A DNA stretch of 35,315 bases, taken from assembly GCA_031177355.1 (NCBI GenBank), contig JAPSGR010000020.1, positions 1 to 35,315 on the forward strand, written 5' to 3'. The notes below the pieces were generated by a model, which saw nothing but the letters and a program-made list of their open reading frames with translations, did no database searches and had not been told where the DNA came from. Below, one piece after another: positions 1 through 8,748 of the stretch (its first letter is position 1; each line of letters begins with the position of its first letter). The stretch comes from Candidatus Nitrosocosmicus sp. (GTDB lineage Archaea; Thermoproteota; Nitrososphaeria; Nitrososphaerales; Nitrososphaeraceae). Position numbers and translations under genes: made by a program.

Positions 1-478
1 TGGATCTACCCTTAATTAGGCCTTTTTCTAGAGCTTTCTTATAGTGCAAAAGTGCTTCTTCGATACAAAAAGATGTCAATGATAACTTGTCTTTGATTCT
101 ATTTAGCAAATCTATAACTATTTTTAGGTTCCTATTTCTGTTTGAGCAGCTAATAACTTTAGTCAGGAATTCAATTTTGTTGTGTTCCTTTCTGCTAGAA
201 AATCTCTTCGAGCTTGTACCATAATATTCTCCTATGGAGGTTGACATTCCCCTATCATTTAAAATTAATGAATGAGGCATTACCGTGTTCATACCACTTG
301 TATGTTTATAAAAATTAGTATCTAGTTCAGTATCATATAGTTTGTCCTGAACGACCGTACCACATGTTTTGCAAAGCTTTTCACCCATCGTAAAGTCATA
401 AATCACTGAATGTTGATGTGGTAAACCACGACACTGGATATTACTTAAATTATTAACAACTAAAATATTAGACATCAT
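1..478 (-). CDS. tfb: Transcription initiation factor IIB (TFB), C-terminus cut by window edge
   Basis: TFB bridges TBP bound at the TATA box and RNA polymerase during archaeal initiation. Translation from the ATG at 478 gives a zinc-ribbon-like N-terminus (residues 16-40, ending CKTCG), then a B-reader/linker containing DRGMSTSIG, then the first cyclin fold ending in YKKALEKGLIKGRS at the window edge, which is the classic TFB core signature. The ribbon is odd: after C16 the expected second cysteine is missing and only H21 or H23 is available before C36 and C39. A second ATG at 475 is an alternative start. About 159 residues are visible of roughly 300 expected. Thaumarchaea usually carry several TFB paralogues, and the divergent ribbon suggests a specialised one. 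Family call is firm; paralogue role is unknown. Confidence 0.88.
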   Translation of the reverse strand, partial: MMSNILVVNNLSNIQCRGLPHQHSVIYDFTMGEKLCKTCGTVVQDKLYDTELDTNFYKHTSGMNTVMPHSLILNDRGMSTSIGEYYGTSSKRFSSRKEHNKIEFLTKVISCSNRNRNLKIVIDLLNRIKDKLSLTSFCIEEALLHYKKALEKGLIKGRS

Positions 479-853
479 TAGTATCAGTTAGTATGATATA
501 ATAAGTGGGTGTTTACATAAGGTTACAAATAACTACATTTATAATTATTCCTTTTTCAAATTATAATATGAATAACAGCATAATTACAATCGAAAAATTA
601 AGAGGATGGAGTGGATGGAGTATTGGTCTATAATGGCTATTTGTATTATATCCGCGTAAAGTTACACCAAACTTCTTCTCAATGGTAATTTTATAGCATA
701 AATCATTATCTCATTTGAATTGTAACTTGTTAAGGCAATTGATTCATTAATACATGTTTATAGGCCGGACGTCTTTGTAGATTCTATTAGTCACATACCT
801 TTCCATTATATTTTAAAATCTATAGGAAATTAATTTCCTCTAAATCATGTGAA
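479..853. other. Intergenic, no gene seen
   Basis: Apart from the TATA-like box there is no supportable frame. A 9-base unit, GGATGGAGT, is repeated twice in tandem at 604-621. The function is unknown. Confidence 0.5.
496..505 (-). promoter_or_regulatory. TATA-like box for TFB gene
   Basis: The minus-strand sequence CTTATTATAT lies 18-27 bases before the ATG at 478, the spacing expected for a leaderless or near-leaderless archaeal transcript. Confidence 0.5.
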
Positions 854-1003
854 TTATTGGCATTTGCAAACCAAACATCGGTGATCATAAAATTTTGGGC
901 CCATAGGTTCATATCTGTGCTCACTCTTAGCATGAATGCAATTTTTACAAACTAGTAATTCTATACATCTAAAAACTTCATAACTTATAATATCCCTAAT
1001 GAA
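854..1003 (-). pseudogene. Zinc-ribbon microprotein remnant or gene with unidentified start
   Basis: A minus-strand open frame of 49 codons reads as protein. It contains VCKNCIHAKSEHRYE near its middle and ends HRCLVCKCQ, so two CxxC knuckles are spaced as in a small zinc ribbon. No ATG, GTG or TTG lies between the upstream in-frame stop and the first cysteine. An ATG in another frame (MKFLDV then stop) begins near 978, so a frameshift may have broken the gene. It resembles the other zinc microproteins of this window in size and composition. No function can be assigned. Confidence 0.45.
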
Positions 1004-1271
1004 TTATTAACCATTGCAATAAATCCATTACAATCTTATACTTCTAGAATTCGTTGTGACTATAATATTAATACAGAGAATCATCAGATCCTACGTATAC
1101 ATCGATTCAATATCTACGTTGTAATAAGCCTCCCACGTTGACCAATCCCTATACATTCATCTGGTCGCTTTTTGTTTCTATTTAGTTATTACACTTCCTT
1201 GGCGTGTGTTTTAAACTCCACGATAAGTTTTATACTACTAGGTTTTTAATAAGCCATGATGATCAGTTTCA

Positions 1272-1413
1272 CTATATTAGGCGTGTTAACCAACCTCTGC
1301 TTGGAATATCAATATTTTACTTGATGTTTATTGCTTTAACACCTTTTCCATCTTCTCCACTGGGTAGTTTGGCAATCGACAACTTTCATTCCTTGCGTAT
1401 AGAATCAATCTGA
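1272..1413 (-). pseudogene. Possible gene remnant with in-frame stops
   Basis: One minus-strand frame gives QIDSIRKE, a stop, KLSIAKLPSGEDGKGVKAIN and IK, a second stop, then NIDIPSRGWLTRLI and a third stop. The composition between stops is soluble-protein-like and unlike random AT-rich translation. No family is recognised. The plus-strand open frame over the same bases looks like its shadow. Weak call. Confidence 0.25.
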
Positions 1414-2052
1414 ATAATGGTTATTTTTAAAATTATTCATATTGATTTTATGAGACTGGAAAATCATATATACTAGTTGATAAAGATCGATCCAACTTTC
1501 ATAAGGAGAGAATTGAGGCCATACTAGATTAGTACCTTCATGTATATTATTGCAATTCTGGTGGCTTTTGTAAATATTAATTTAGGTACCATGCTATTTG
1601 TTACATCCCCTCTATATTATTTATTACACTTTGAAAAAAATAGATATATGGTTTGGAGAAAATAATGGCAGATCATTACTTATTGTCAATTTTTTTTGCT
1701 AAAAATTAATAATATTGCTATATCATACTCAGATATTTGAGATTTAGTATTAAAACTAAAAACAAATTTACTAGATGATTGATATGAGAGCTAATACTCT
1801 AAAACCTTAATTCGGAAAGATTAAAATTTCAAGTTAAATATACTTTAAGTGTAAATTTCTCTTTATTCTCATCATCATAACATACCTCTTTGAAATTAAA
1901 TGATTTGTTAAAACATTGGCATGAACAAAGGTAGTAAGATATTCAGTTTGTCTTTACATCAAAACAATCAATGAATGACAATTCATTCTTCTCACATTAA
2001 TAATAATAACCAAGACACTACCATAACAGGTTTCAAATCAAAAACTGGCTTT
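1414..2052. other. Long AT-rich intergenic region
   Basis: No supportable gene, RNA or repeat is seen. A short plus-strand open frame running into the next gene is its antisense shadow. Confidence 0.5.
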
Positions 2053-2400
2053 TTATTTACTGTTCTCAAAAAATCTTCTGGCAAATTCCTTGGAGATTTC
2101 TTCTTCCTTTATAATTTCTCCTCTGCGCCCAGGTGTTCTCATCATTTGCTGTCTTACACTTCTTACCTCATCATCTAATTCTTTAAATCCTCTATCGTTA
2201 TCATAAATTTGTTGTTTTTTTGACTTTAGCTCACTAGCATAGCTTAAACGAAATGATGCCTCTTTATCCAGTGGCGACTGTTCTGCAGAAAGGTTTACAA
2301 TGACATTGGATATATCTTGTTTAATAGTATTATCATTATAAGGTGATCCTGAAATCTTGGTGGGAGTTAAACTTTTGGTATATTTTTTTATTATTGACAT
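2053..2400 (-). CDS. Hypothetical charged protein, 115 aa
   Basis: The predicted protein is hydrophilic with no membrane segment or signal peptide. The C-terminal half (about residues 55-115) is rich in K, E, R and Q and predicted helical, with ELDDEVRSVRQQMMRTPGRR in its middle, as in a coiled-coil or nucleic-acid-associated protein. The ATG at 2400 fits a TATA-like sequence (GATATACTTA) about 27-36 bases upstream. I do not recognise the family. Even codon use and absence of stops support a real gene more than the plus-strand alternative over the same bases. Confidence 0.6.
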   Translation of the reverse strand: MSIIKKYTKSLTPTKISGSPYNDNTIKQDISNVIVNLSAEQSPLDKEASFRLSYASELKSKKQQIYDNDRGFKELDDEVRSVRQQMMRTPGRRGEIIKEEEISKEFARRFFENSK

Positions 2401-2735
2401 GCTTATATATACACTTTGTTTCTATTAAGTATATCATAACGAATATCGATTTCAAATGGAATTAACCGCTTTAGAATCCATGATTGCGAATGATTCCTTC
2501 TATTGAGTCAATAAAAATTACATCATACTCCACAAACACACCTAATTATTTCTTCAGTTGATTACATTTCTCATTCTATTATCATCGTTATATGTTAGTT
2601 ACCCTATATAATACCATTGAAATAGCATTCTTATGAGTGTATAAGAAAAATTCCGCCTTTATGGACATTACCATTCAATAGAAACTCTGGGTAAACTGGG
2701 ATTTACAAATGCGATAGAGAAATACTACAATAAAC

Positions 2736-2921
2736 TCATCGAGAGAAACAAAGATTATTGTGGTTGATCCTAGTTTGTAATTATTAGATAATGTATTTAA
2801 AACTCATATTACACCAGGCGATATAATGGGATTAGAATATGACTGTGGTATTAAATATTACATTCTAAAAACAACTGGTATATGGGATAAAAATTCTAAA
2901 GCTCACCACACTCCCTGTTGA
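2736..2921 (+). pseudogene. Possible remnant of a small soluble protein
   Basis: A plus-strand frame reads ETKIIVVDPSL, a stop, LLDNVFKTHITPGDIMGLEY, then DCGIKYYILKTTGIWDKNSK and a terminal stop at 2919-2921. The residues look like real protein interrupted by one in-frame TAA, with no start codon upstream. I do not recognise the family. Confidence 0.3.
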
Positions 2922-3377
2922 TTTTTCAAGAGAAATTATTTTCTTATAGTTATGATTAATGTTAATTTAGGTTTAATTGACCATAAGAATTATCTTGAAG
3001 CAATTCAAAGAAACAAACCATTTTTTTTGAATATTTATATTGTATATAGAATTTATGTTGTATGTTCTACATAAGTGGAAGTGGAGTATTAACAAATATA
3101 TTATTTTGGCTCAGGCGAAAGGGGTCGGAATATCTTTGGTAAGTTTATTGATACCAATCTTATACCATTTCTCTATTCACTTATAATCATAGTTAGAATA
3201 TTGTTACGGTAGGTTATTACCATAGAAGGACACGAGTCATGCAAAGTCAGAGAGTGATATGATATTGCGGTAAGCAATGCTACAATCCATAAATCGAACC
3301 AAATTCAGATTTCTTGCTCAGATAATTTCATCTCGTTCATAAGATTTACCTATTCCCCTAAATCTACTACAAACTGA
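2922..3377. other. Intergenic, nothing supportable
   Basis: AT-rich sequence between a gene remnant and the 3' end of the peptidase gene. I see no open frame with protein-like composition and no clear terminator. Confidence 0.45.
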
Positions 3378-3848
3378 TTACAAAATGTTGAAATTCTTGA
3401 TCTCTAATGTTTCAAAATCGGTCCATATATTATATCCTGTGAAGACGAATACCTGAAAGTGTAAATGTGGAGTATAAGTATATCCTGTCATACCAACTTT
3501 GGATATAACTTCGCCTGTACGGACTTTTTGATTTAATTTGACAGTTGAGCTTTTATAATCAAGGTGGTCATATCGAGAATACTCTCCATTTGAATGCCTT
3601 ATTGTAATAAAATTAGTATAAAACCAGTATGATGGATCAGGTCCTCCAACATTCGAATCATCTTTGATATAGGTTATCACGCCTTCTTTTGCAGCGAGAA
3701 CAGGTGTATTTTTAGGAACAATAAAATCTATCGCGTGACGGAGCTTACCTACATGTGCAGGAGAAGAACGTCTATCAATCCTTTGTAACATTTCTTTAGG
3801 TACAGGAATCGTATACGAGTTCTTTGCCTTCATTTTTGGAATATTCAA
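3378..3848 (-). CDS. M23-family (LytM-like) metallopeptidase, 156 aa
   Basis: M23 enzymes are zinc endopeptidases that usually cut glycine-containing or peptidoglycan peptides. The zinc ligands are visible: H38 and D41 in RHAIDF, and HLH at 128-130 in the PHLHFQVF motif, with the accessory H95 in RYDHL. The core G-x-V-I-x-Y and VGMTGYT elements of the beta-sheet fold also fit. The protein is a bare catalytic domain: no signal peptide, membrane anchor or LysM domain is seen. Translation may start at TTG 3848 or ATG 3833; TATA-like sequences lie at fitting distances for either. Archaea of this group lack peptidoglycan, so the substrate is unknown. It might be a host protein, a competitor's wall, or a structural role. 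Confidence 0.82.
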   Translation of the reverse strand: MNIPKMKAKNSYTIPVPKEMLQRIDRRSSPAHVGKLRHAIDFIVPKNTPVLAAKEGVITYIKDDSNVGGPDPSYWFYTNFITIRHSNGEYSRYDHLDYKSSTVKLNQKVRTGEVISKVGMTGYTYTPHLHFQVFVFTGYNIWTDFETLEIKNFNIL

Positions 3849-4018
3849 TTTACATTGACTATAATAATAACCTATAATCGCATCATCTTTATCTTTTTAA
3901 CTTTGGCGGATAAGGGTCATACATTTCATATGGTCTGTCAGCCTTATCCCCGAAAACCTTCGTAAGCTTTACTGAATTAAAAGGATTGATTGCACATTAC
4001 TATTGTAAATCCTATCTG

Positions 4019-4645
4019 CTATGTTAATGATGGGGTAGAGTATGTAGTAGCAGTAGTATTCGATCCATTTAGGTTAGAATTGACTGCTGCTGCTGATGCT
4101 AAGCCTTTGACTTCTACTGCTAATTGTCTTGAATTTTGTTCAAACACTCTTGCGGTATTTACACCAGTATTGGATATGTGTCTTGAGATATCTTTTGCTT
4201 GTTGTAGTGCTGGCTTCCATGCATCAAGGGTTGAGAAAATAACGTTGTTTGAAAGTCTCATAGACGATACGGTGCTGTCTGCAACAGTACTTACAAATGT
4301 TGTGTATGCTTTAACTGCTGCATCAGGTGAAAAGAAGTTGTTAACGAATCCGTTAAAGGCATCAGTGTATGGTCTCCATGCGGATTGGAGAGAATTAACA
4401 ACTTGTTTTTGAGAGTCTATATACTCTTCTGAAATCTCTTTTGCAGTTTGCAGTGATTGCTCTTGATAACTATTTACAATACTATTGATTCTTGGAATTT
4501 GATTTCTTGATTCATCTATTGACCTATTGATATTATTCTTGGTCTCATCGAATGATCTGTTAACTGTTTGATTGAAATCATCATTATTGTTATTGTTATT
4601 GGTATTATTTGAATGAGTTTGATTAGTTTCTGTTTTCTTTGACAT
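4019..4645 (-). CDS. Phasin-like coiled-coil protein with Asn-rich N-terminus, 208 aa
   Basis: Residues 8-30 form a low-complexity N/T-rich stretch including six consecutive Asn. Residues 30-180 are predicted mostly helical with heptad-like spacing and no membrane segment, and include WRPYTDAFNGFVNNFFSP near residue 90. The tail is S/T/N-rich. The size and amphipathic helices resemble phasins, proteins that coat polyhydroxyalkanoate granules, and relatives of this group of archaea carry PHA synthase genes. No synthase is in this window, so the role is inference; a generic structural coiled-coil protein is the alternative. A strong TATA box precedes it. Confidence 0.6.
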   Translation of the reverse strand: MSKKTETNQTHSNNTNNNNNNDDFNQTVNRSFDETKNNINRSIDESRNQIPRINSIVNSYQEQSLQTAKEISEEYIDSQKQVVNSLQSAWRPYTDAFNGFVNNFFSPDAAVKAYTTFVSTVADSTVSSMRLSNNVIFSTLDAWKPALQQAKDISRHISNTGVNTARVFEQNSRQLAVEVKGLASAAAVNSNLNGSNTTATTYSTPSLT

Positions 4646-4664
4646 ACTATCTATTAGTCAGCGT

Positions 4665-4675
4665 ACTATATAAGC
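4665..4675 (-). promoter_or_regulatory. TATA box of phasin-like gene
   Basis: Minus-strand GCTTATATAGT lies 20-30 bases before the ATG at 4645, near-ideal for a leaderless archaeal transcript. Confidence 0.65.
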
Positions 4676-4855
4676 ACTGGTATTAAACGGTTTTTTATGC
4701 CAAATATTGACATTTATTGACTTGTAAATTATATAAATTGTGCAGCAAGCTAGGGAGTATATACATTTGAAAAGACATTTCTATACATTAAAACAGACGA
4801 AATATTTTTGTATATATAAGACAAATTATTAGGTAATGGATAAATAACATATTAT

Positions 4856-5101
4856 TTACTTAAAAGAGATTCGTACCATAGAATCTAAGTTAAGTCGAAA
4901 ATTAGTCTTTACTTGGTTTATTCTTTCAAATGATATCTCTTCTTGTGTTACTTGTACTTCAATAGTCTTTGTTTCGGTATATTCTTTTGTAATACCATCC
5001 TGGTCTCTTTCTATTATACCATTTCTACTTTTTCTTAGATCGAATGGATTTGTTATAAAAACAATGATACTAACTTTTAAAATTATATGTAAGTTCCTTA
5101 T
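4856..5101 (-). pseudogene. C-terminal remnant of a DUF2382 (YsnF/AvaK-like) protein
   Basis: A minus-strand frame with no start codon after its upstream stop encodes ITNPFDLRKSRNGIIERDQD, GITKEYTETKTIEVQVTQEE, then ISFERINQVKTNFRLNLDSM and VRISFK. The stretch TKTIEVQVTQEEISFERI matches the repeated IEVPVTxEEVxxER pattern of DUF2382 stress proteins, which often follow PRC-barrel domains in this group. Only the end of the domain is present, so this is most likely a truncated gene. An unrecognised start is the alternative. Confidence 0.5.
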
Positions 5102-5377
5102 CTACGTGAAAATCAATAAAGTTAGGATATGGATATTTGGATATATAGTTTGTAGTTAAAAATTTGAATTAATATGTCGTAAGCAATGAATGGAACACGT
5201 TTTTCACAAGACAAATACACAATTTCCGCCTATAGATTTCACCTACTATTTCTTTCTCTATTGAACCCTTAGCATCCGAAGTAAATAATAGATTTGGATA
5301 AATACTCATCGGTATGGTTAGACATGACAGTTTTATAATACGTTAAATAATTTATTGAACATTGTTAATCAGATCAA

Positions 5378-5881
5378 GTGAAACCACTAACTGAAAAAAT
5401 AAACGGATTTTTCGCAAAAAGTTATCAAAAGTATTATAATACTATCTCTCTAAATAAAAATCTATTAATTTCAGGTATTGCGGGCTTTCTATCCAGCATA
5501 ATTATTGCGCACTACTTTGCAGGATTTTCTGCCAGTTATGTTCTAAATTCTGCAGTAACTGTAATCACAGGATTTTTGACGTACAAGATAATTTTTGCGA
5601 TCCTTTTTCATATTGACAATAAGCCAAAATATACAAAGAGATTAACGGGAAAAATCAACTTTATTGAGTTAAAACGAATTTTAATTAAAATGATATTTGC
5701 TAGCACTGTATTTGATACTATTAATAATGTAACAAGGTTTCTTCTCATAATACAATTACTAAAATTAGAATACTCTGCCGTAGAGGCTGCTACCATTTCA
5801 TCTCTTATAGCATCGGTGCTTTCATATTTGATAATAAACTTAATTGTAAAATATATTCATTTATTTAATCAAAAAAGGTAA
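5378..5881 (+). CDS. Small multi-pass membrane protein, 167 aa
   Basis: Four hydrophobic segments are visible at roughly residues 28-48, 53-77, 100-125 and 135-158. Between the second and third is a basic cytoplasmic-type loop (HIDNKPKYTKRLTGK). Translation starts at GTG 5378, with a TATA-like AATAATTTATT 22-32 bases upstream. The first membrane hairpin resembles the protein at 6566: both share a G-rich start, an IIA-[HY]-[YF] turn followed by GF, and an NS pair further on. I do not recognise a named family. It may belong to a lineage-specific group of small membrane proteins. Confidence 0.65.
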   Translation: MKPLTEKINGFFAKSYQKYYNTISLNKNLLISGIAGFLSSIIIAHYFAGFSASYVLNSAVTVITGFLTYKIIFAILFHIDNKPKYTKRLTGKINFIELKRILIKMIFASTVFDTINNVTRFLLIIQLLKLEYSAVEAATISSLIASVLSYLIINLIVKYIHLFNQKR

Positions 5882-5935
5882 CAGAATTTAAACATGTCGA
5901 GATAAGGATTCCATGATAATTCTGCAAGGTTTTAT

Positions 5936-6064
5936 TCACATTCGATACCTTCTGCATGCTTTTATGACATCAAATATATCATAATTTTGAATAAATATTA
6001 CATCTCCACTTTTTGAACATCTAAATACAACTTGAGTTTTAACTATCTCCCTCCATCTGTCTTT
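5936..6064 (-). pseudogene. Short remnant of a soluble protein
   Basis: One minus-strand frame reads KDRWREIVKTQVVFRCSKSG, then DVIFIQNYDIFDVIKACRRY and RM before a TGA at 5936-5938. It has no start codon after the upstream stop at 6065-6067. Composition is protein-like. The family is not recognised, and chance cannot be excluded for 43 codons. Confidence 0.25.
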
Positions 6065-6565
6065 TTAAGACTGTGATTGTGATAACAATATTTTCTGCCA
6101 TTAAATAAATTGTAAACAAAGGATTTACTCGACCAACTGCATTTTAATCGATAAGAATTCTTTGTTATGGAAACATGAAATCAGAGCCCATGTTTGACAA
6201 AGACACACCAATTCTATTAAGGATTAATATTGCATGATAATTGTCCTGGCCTAAATTTATTCGATTACATTAGCACCTAAAACAAATGAATGGAGAGAAT
6301 TGCTAATCCTGGAGTTATTTCAAATGGTCAACGATGGTGCAGTACATTAATAAAGAATGATAAAAACAAGAAGAGAAGCAAAAGAATGTGAACCTCTGAG
6401 ACACACAGGAATTAAAAAGGTGGAGTACATTGAGATGTCGATTTGGAATTAAATAAATGGGTTAGTTTCACACGGAAAGAGTGTAGCACGTAGCAACAAA
6501 ATAACGTTTCCAAATCCCATACCCATATTATAAGATGTGCTCTACATGTACATATAGCGAATTTT
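6065..6565. other. Intergenic, possible short coding scraps only
   Basis: A 20-codon plus-strand frame begins at about 6175 (MKSEPMFDKDTPILLRINIA), too short to call. No RNA gene or repeat is seen. Confidence 0.4.
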
Positions 6566-6787
6566 ATGGATGCATTGTTGAAAAAAACCCTCAAGCGTCA
6601 TATGCCTTATCTCATTGGCGGTACAATAACTGGAACAATTATTGCATATTATTATGGTTTTCTGTTCCCGATTATAGTAAACAGCATCATCTGGATTGTG
6701 ATATCAGCTATAGTTAACAAATATTACTGGAACTATACTGGTTTTAAGGATGAGATGCAACTCATTTCTAAAAATCTCATTCACTAA
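6566..6787 (+). CDS. Small two-segment membrane protein, 73 aa
   Basis: After a basic N-terminus (KKTLKRH), two hydrophobic segments span about residues 14-33 and 35-52, followed by a short polar tail. It resembles the first membrane hairpin of the protein at 5378-5881, so the two look like distant paralogues. After its TAA at 6785-6787 the same frame stays open through protein-like polar sequence (PEANDVNGYSRMRKEDDG, then MTSNQ) to a second stop at 6869-6871. The gene may therefore have lost its C-terminal tail to a nonsense mutation. The TATA-like box upstream is weak. Function unknown. Confidence 0.5.
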   Translation: MDALLKKTLKRHMPYLIGGTITGTIIAYYYGFLFPIIVNSIIWIVISAIVNKYYWNYTGFKDEMQLISKNLIH

Positions 6788-7233
6788 AAAGGTTCTATAC
6801 CCGAAGCCAATGATGTAAATGGTTACAGCAGAATGAGAAAAGAAGACGACGGTATGACATCAAACCAATAATATTCACACTACTATTTCAAATAAATAGA
6901 TGACAACATTCAGAATAATATCGGAGATCCTATTAGATGGAGTTGGACTAGATCAGGAGTGTTAATCCTTAACAACATTTTGTACCAATATTTTCATAAC
7001 TTAGTTATGTGATTATTTACTTACAAGCACCAGTCTATTTGACCCGAATTAGAACTCGCTTCCATCCTATTACTATAATTACCATGGACGTGGATTGTTG
7101 CTACTGATAAAATAGTGGTATTGATTAGATTGATCGACTTACTTGTGCTATATTGGATTATTACTTCTCTACAACTGAATGTCTGATATTAAATAATTGA
7201 AATGATTCGAAATTAGATAAGAACCAAATTAGG
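6788..7233. other. Intergenic; first 84 bases look like a lost coding tail
   Basis: Bases 6788-6871 continue the reading frame of the upstream membrane protein past its stop. The rest is AT-rich with no supportable gene. Confidence 0.4.
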
Positions 7234-7614
7234 TTATTTTCTTGACTTTGAAACATTAACCAATTCTAATAATTTTGGTTCAACAAGACTGAAAGCCTTA
7301 AAACCATTTACAAAAATTACTGCCTGCTTTCCTTCTAATTTCTTTAGAATATTTTTTAGCCTGAAGACCGTTATTTCTGTTTTTTTCGGTATGTTAGATT
7401 CGGTTGTAGACAGATGTAGGGATATCTCGTCTATGGACCAGGTGTTTTTTTCGGGAAGCACTACAGAACTCAGCTTATATAATTCATAAATAATCTCATC
7501 ATCTTCTTCACGACTGTTTATCATTATATTATTTGTATGCAGCAAAATACTTAATATCACTAAATCTAACTGCTGAGTTAAACCATTGTAGGAAAGCAAT
7601 ATTATCTTAGGCAA
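7234..7614 (-). CDS. Hypothetical protein, 126 aa
   Basis: A soluble alpha/beta protein with no signal peptide and no cysteine motif. The C-terminal half has a helix-rich stretch (WSIDEISLHLSTTESNIPKK then TEITVFRLKNILKKLEG) ending in a short hydrophobic strand (AVIFVNGF). This pattern could be a winged-helix DNA-binding fold, but no family is recognised. Translation starts at TTG 7614, with a TATA-like AATTATAATC about 25-35 bases upstream. It stands alone between long non-coding stretches. Confidence 0.55.
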   Translation of the reverse strand: MPKIILLSYNGLTQQLDLVILSILLHTNNIMINSREEDDEIIYELYKLSSVVLPEKNTWSIDEISLHLSTTESNIPKKTEITVFRLKNILKKLEGKQAVIFVNGFKAFSLVEPKLLELVNVSKSRK

Positions 7615-8106
7615 ATGTGATTAATTATAAAAATGTTAATTATAATCAAGTATTGATAGATAATTTTGTTAATGATGCAATAAAAAAATATAGAAATTCA
7701 CAACAAGCCCATATCAAAAAAATAATATAGATTATAAAAACTAGAAGTTGATTTTGCACTTCCTATCTACAATAACTCATTGGCTAAAGATTTATTATCA
7801 GATTCTAAACTTCTAGAATGTCAGTGCATTGGAGTTAAACCTCATCTTTCAGACAAAACGTGAGATGTATGCACACACACATATAACTAATCGTGATATA
7901 TATCTAACAACATACTCAAAGGAGAATATTTATACAAAAAAGTTCAAACCTAGTCTTATCCGACATTGGAGTTTGATTTTTCATTGGTATTACTACTTGA
8001 CTATAATTTAATACTCATGTTCAGAAAATTATGATATTCTATATCAGAAACACGTAAAGTTAATAGCAAGTCTTGTCTATAAAGAATATGGGAATTATGA
8101 AATAGT
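7615..8106. other. Intergenic with a small inverted repeat
   Basis: A 9-base perfect inverted repeat, CTAGAAGTT at 7741-7749 and AACTTCTAG at 7808-7816, flanks 58 bases. Short open frames here have no protein-like character. A TATA box at 8077-8084 serves the next gene. Confidence 0.4.
8077..8084 (+). promoter_or_regulatory. TATA box of zinc microprotein gene
   Basis: CTATAAAG lies 23-30 bases before the ATG at 8107, the usual archaeal leaderless spacing. It supports this short gene being expressed. Confidence 0.6.
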
Positions 8107-8280
8107 ATGCCTATGCTGATGCTAAAATGCAAGACTTGTGGTAATATTTTCAGTGCATTATATGTAGTAGATACAGAGGGATTTAAGGAGAAATTCAAAA
8201 TTGATTCGAATGTGGAATACTATTGCCCTAGAGGTCACTCAAATCAATATGTGCTAGAAAATTATATAGATTTGTCTTAA
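8107..8280 (+). CDS. Zinc-ribbon microprotein, 57 aa
   Basis: Translation from ATG 8107 gives MPMLMLKCKTCGNIFSALYV, then a charged middle, then YYCPRGHSNQYVLENY near the C-terminus. C8 and C11 form one zinc knuckle; C40 and H44 form the other (CPRGH). This is a compact treble-clef or zinc-ribbon fold of the type seen in transcription-related and orphan archaeal microproteins. Further ATGs at codons 3 and 5 are possible starts, but the TATA box favours the first. There is no neighbour in an operon. The partner and function are unknown. The minus-strand open frame over these bases lacks protein character. Confidence 0.7.
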   Translation: MPMLMLKCKTCGNIFSALYVVDTEGFKEKFKIDSNVEYYCPRGHSNQYVLENYIDLS

Positions 8281-8748
8281 ATTTTATATACAAACTTGGT
8301 ACCTAATTTGTATTGATTACCGATTCTAGATAGAGACACAATTCTTTTCATATCACTATTTATCAATTATTTTTCTAAAATATCCTGATTTATCAGTGAA
8401 ATACTAGATGTATACAGCTGTAAAGGAATTCACCGATTCACTGAGATGTTCGATATAATTTAAAATGTGATGGTGTTTAATTATTATTCGTAGATATCTA
8501 CGGGATGGTGAATATCCTACATAATAGAGATCTGTTTGCTCATTTTATTATTCGCAATTATTTGTATTAGACTCCTAGTATTACGTATAACTTGATTCCC
8601 ACAAATGGAAATTGTTGCTAATGTGTAAATACGAAATTACTAACCTTTGGGTATAACCTTAGATGTATAACCTTAGATAGACTATATCTCAAGAAAATTT
8701 TATTAGTCAATTGTTTAACCTAATAAAATATAGTGTACTAAAATAATT
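8281..8748. other. Intergenic upstream of the F420 oxidoreductase
   Basis: No gene is seen. It holds a 14-base palindrome at 8489-8502 and a 14-base tandem duplication at 8651-8678, listed separately. TAATAAAATATAG at 8720-8732 is a plausible TATA region for the GTG at 8749. Confidence 0.45.
8651..8678. repeat. Perfect 14-base tandem duplication
   Basis: GTATAACCTTAGAT occurs twice head-to-tail, 71-98 bases before the GTG start of the F420-dependent oxidoreductase gene. It may be slippage or a duplicated regulator site. Confidence 0.85.

Noticed and set aside
1204-1413. Plus-strand 69-codon frame
   Set aside because: Composition looks like the antisense shadow of the minus-strand remnant.
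8489-8502. Perfect palindrome CGTAGATATCTACG
   Set aside because: One or two 14-base palindromes are expected by chance in 35 kb of AT-rich DNA, and it is about 250 bases from the nearest start.
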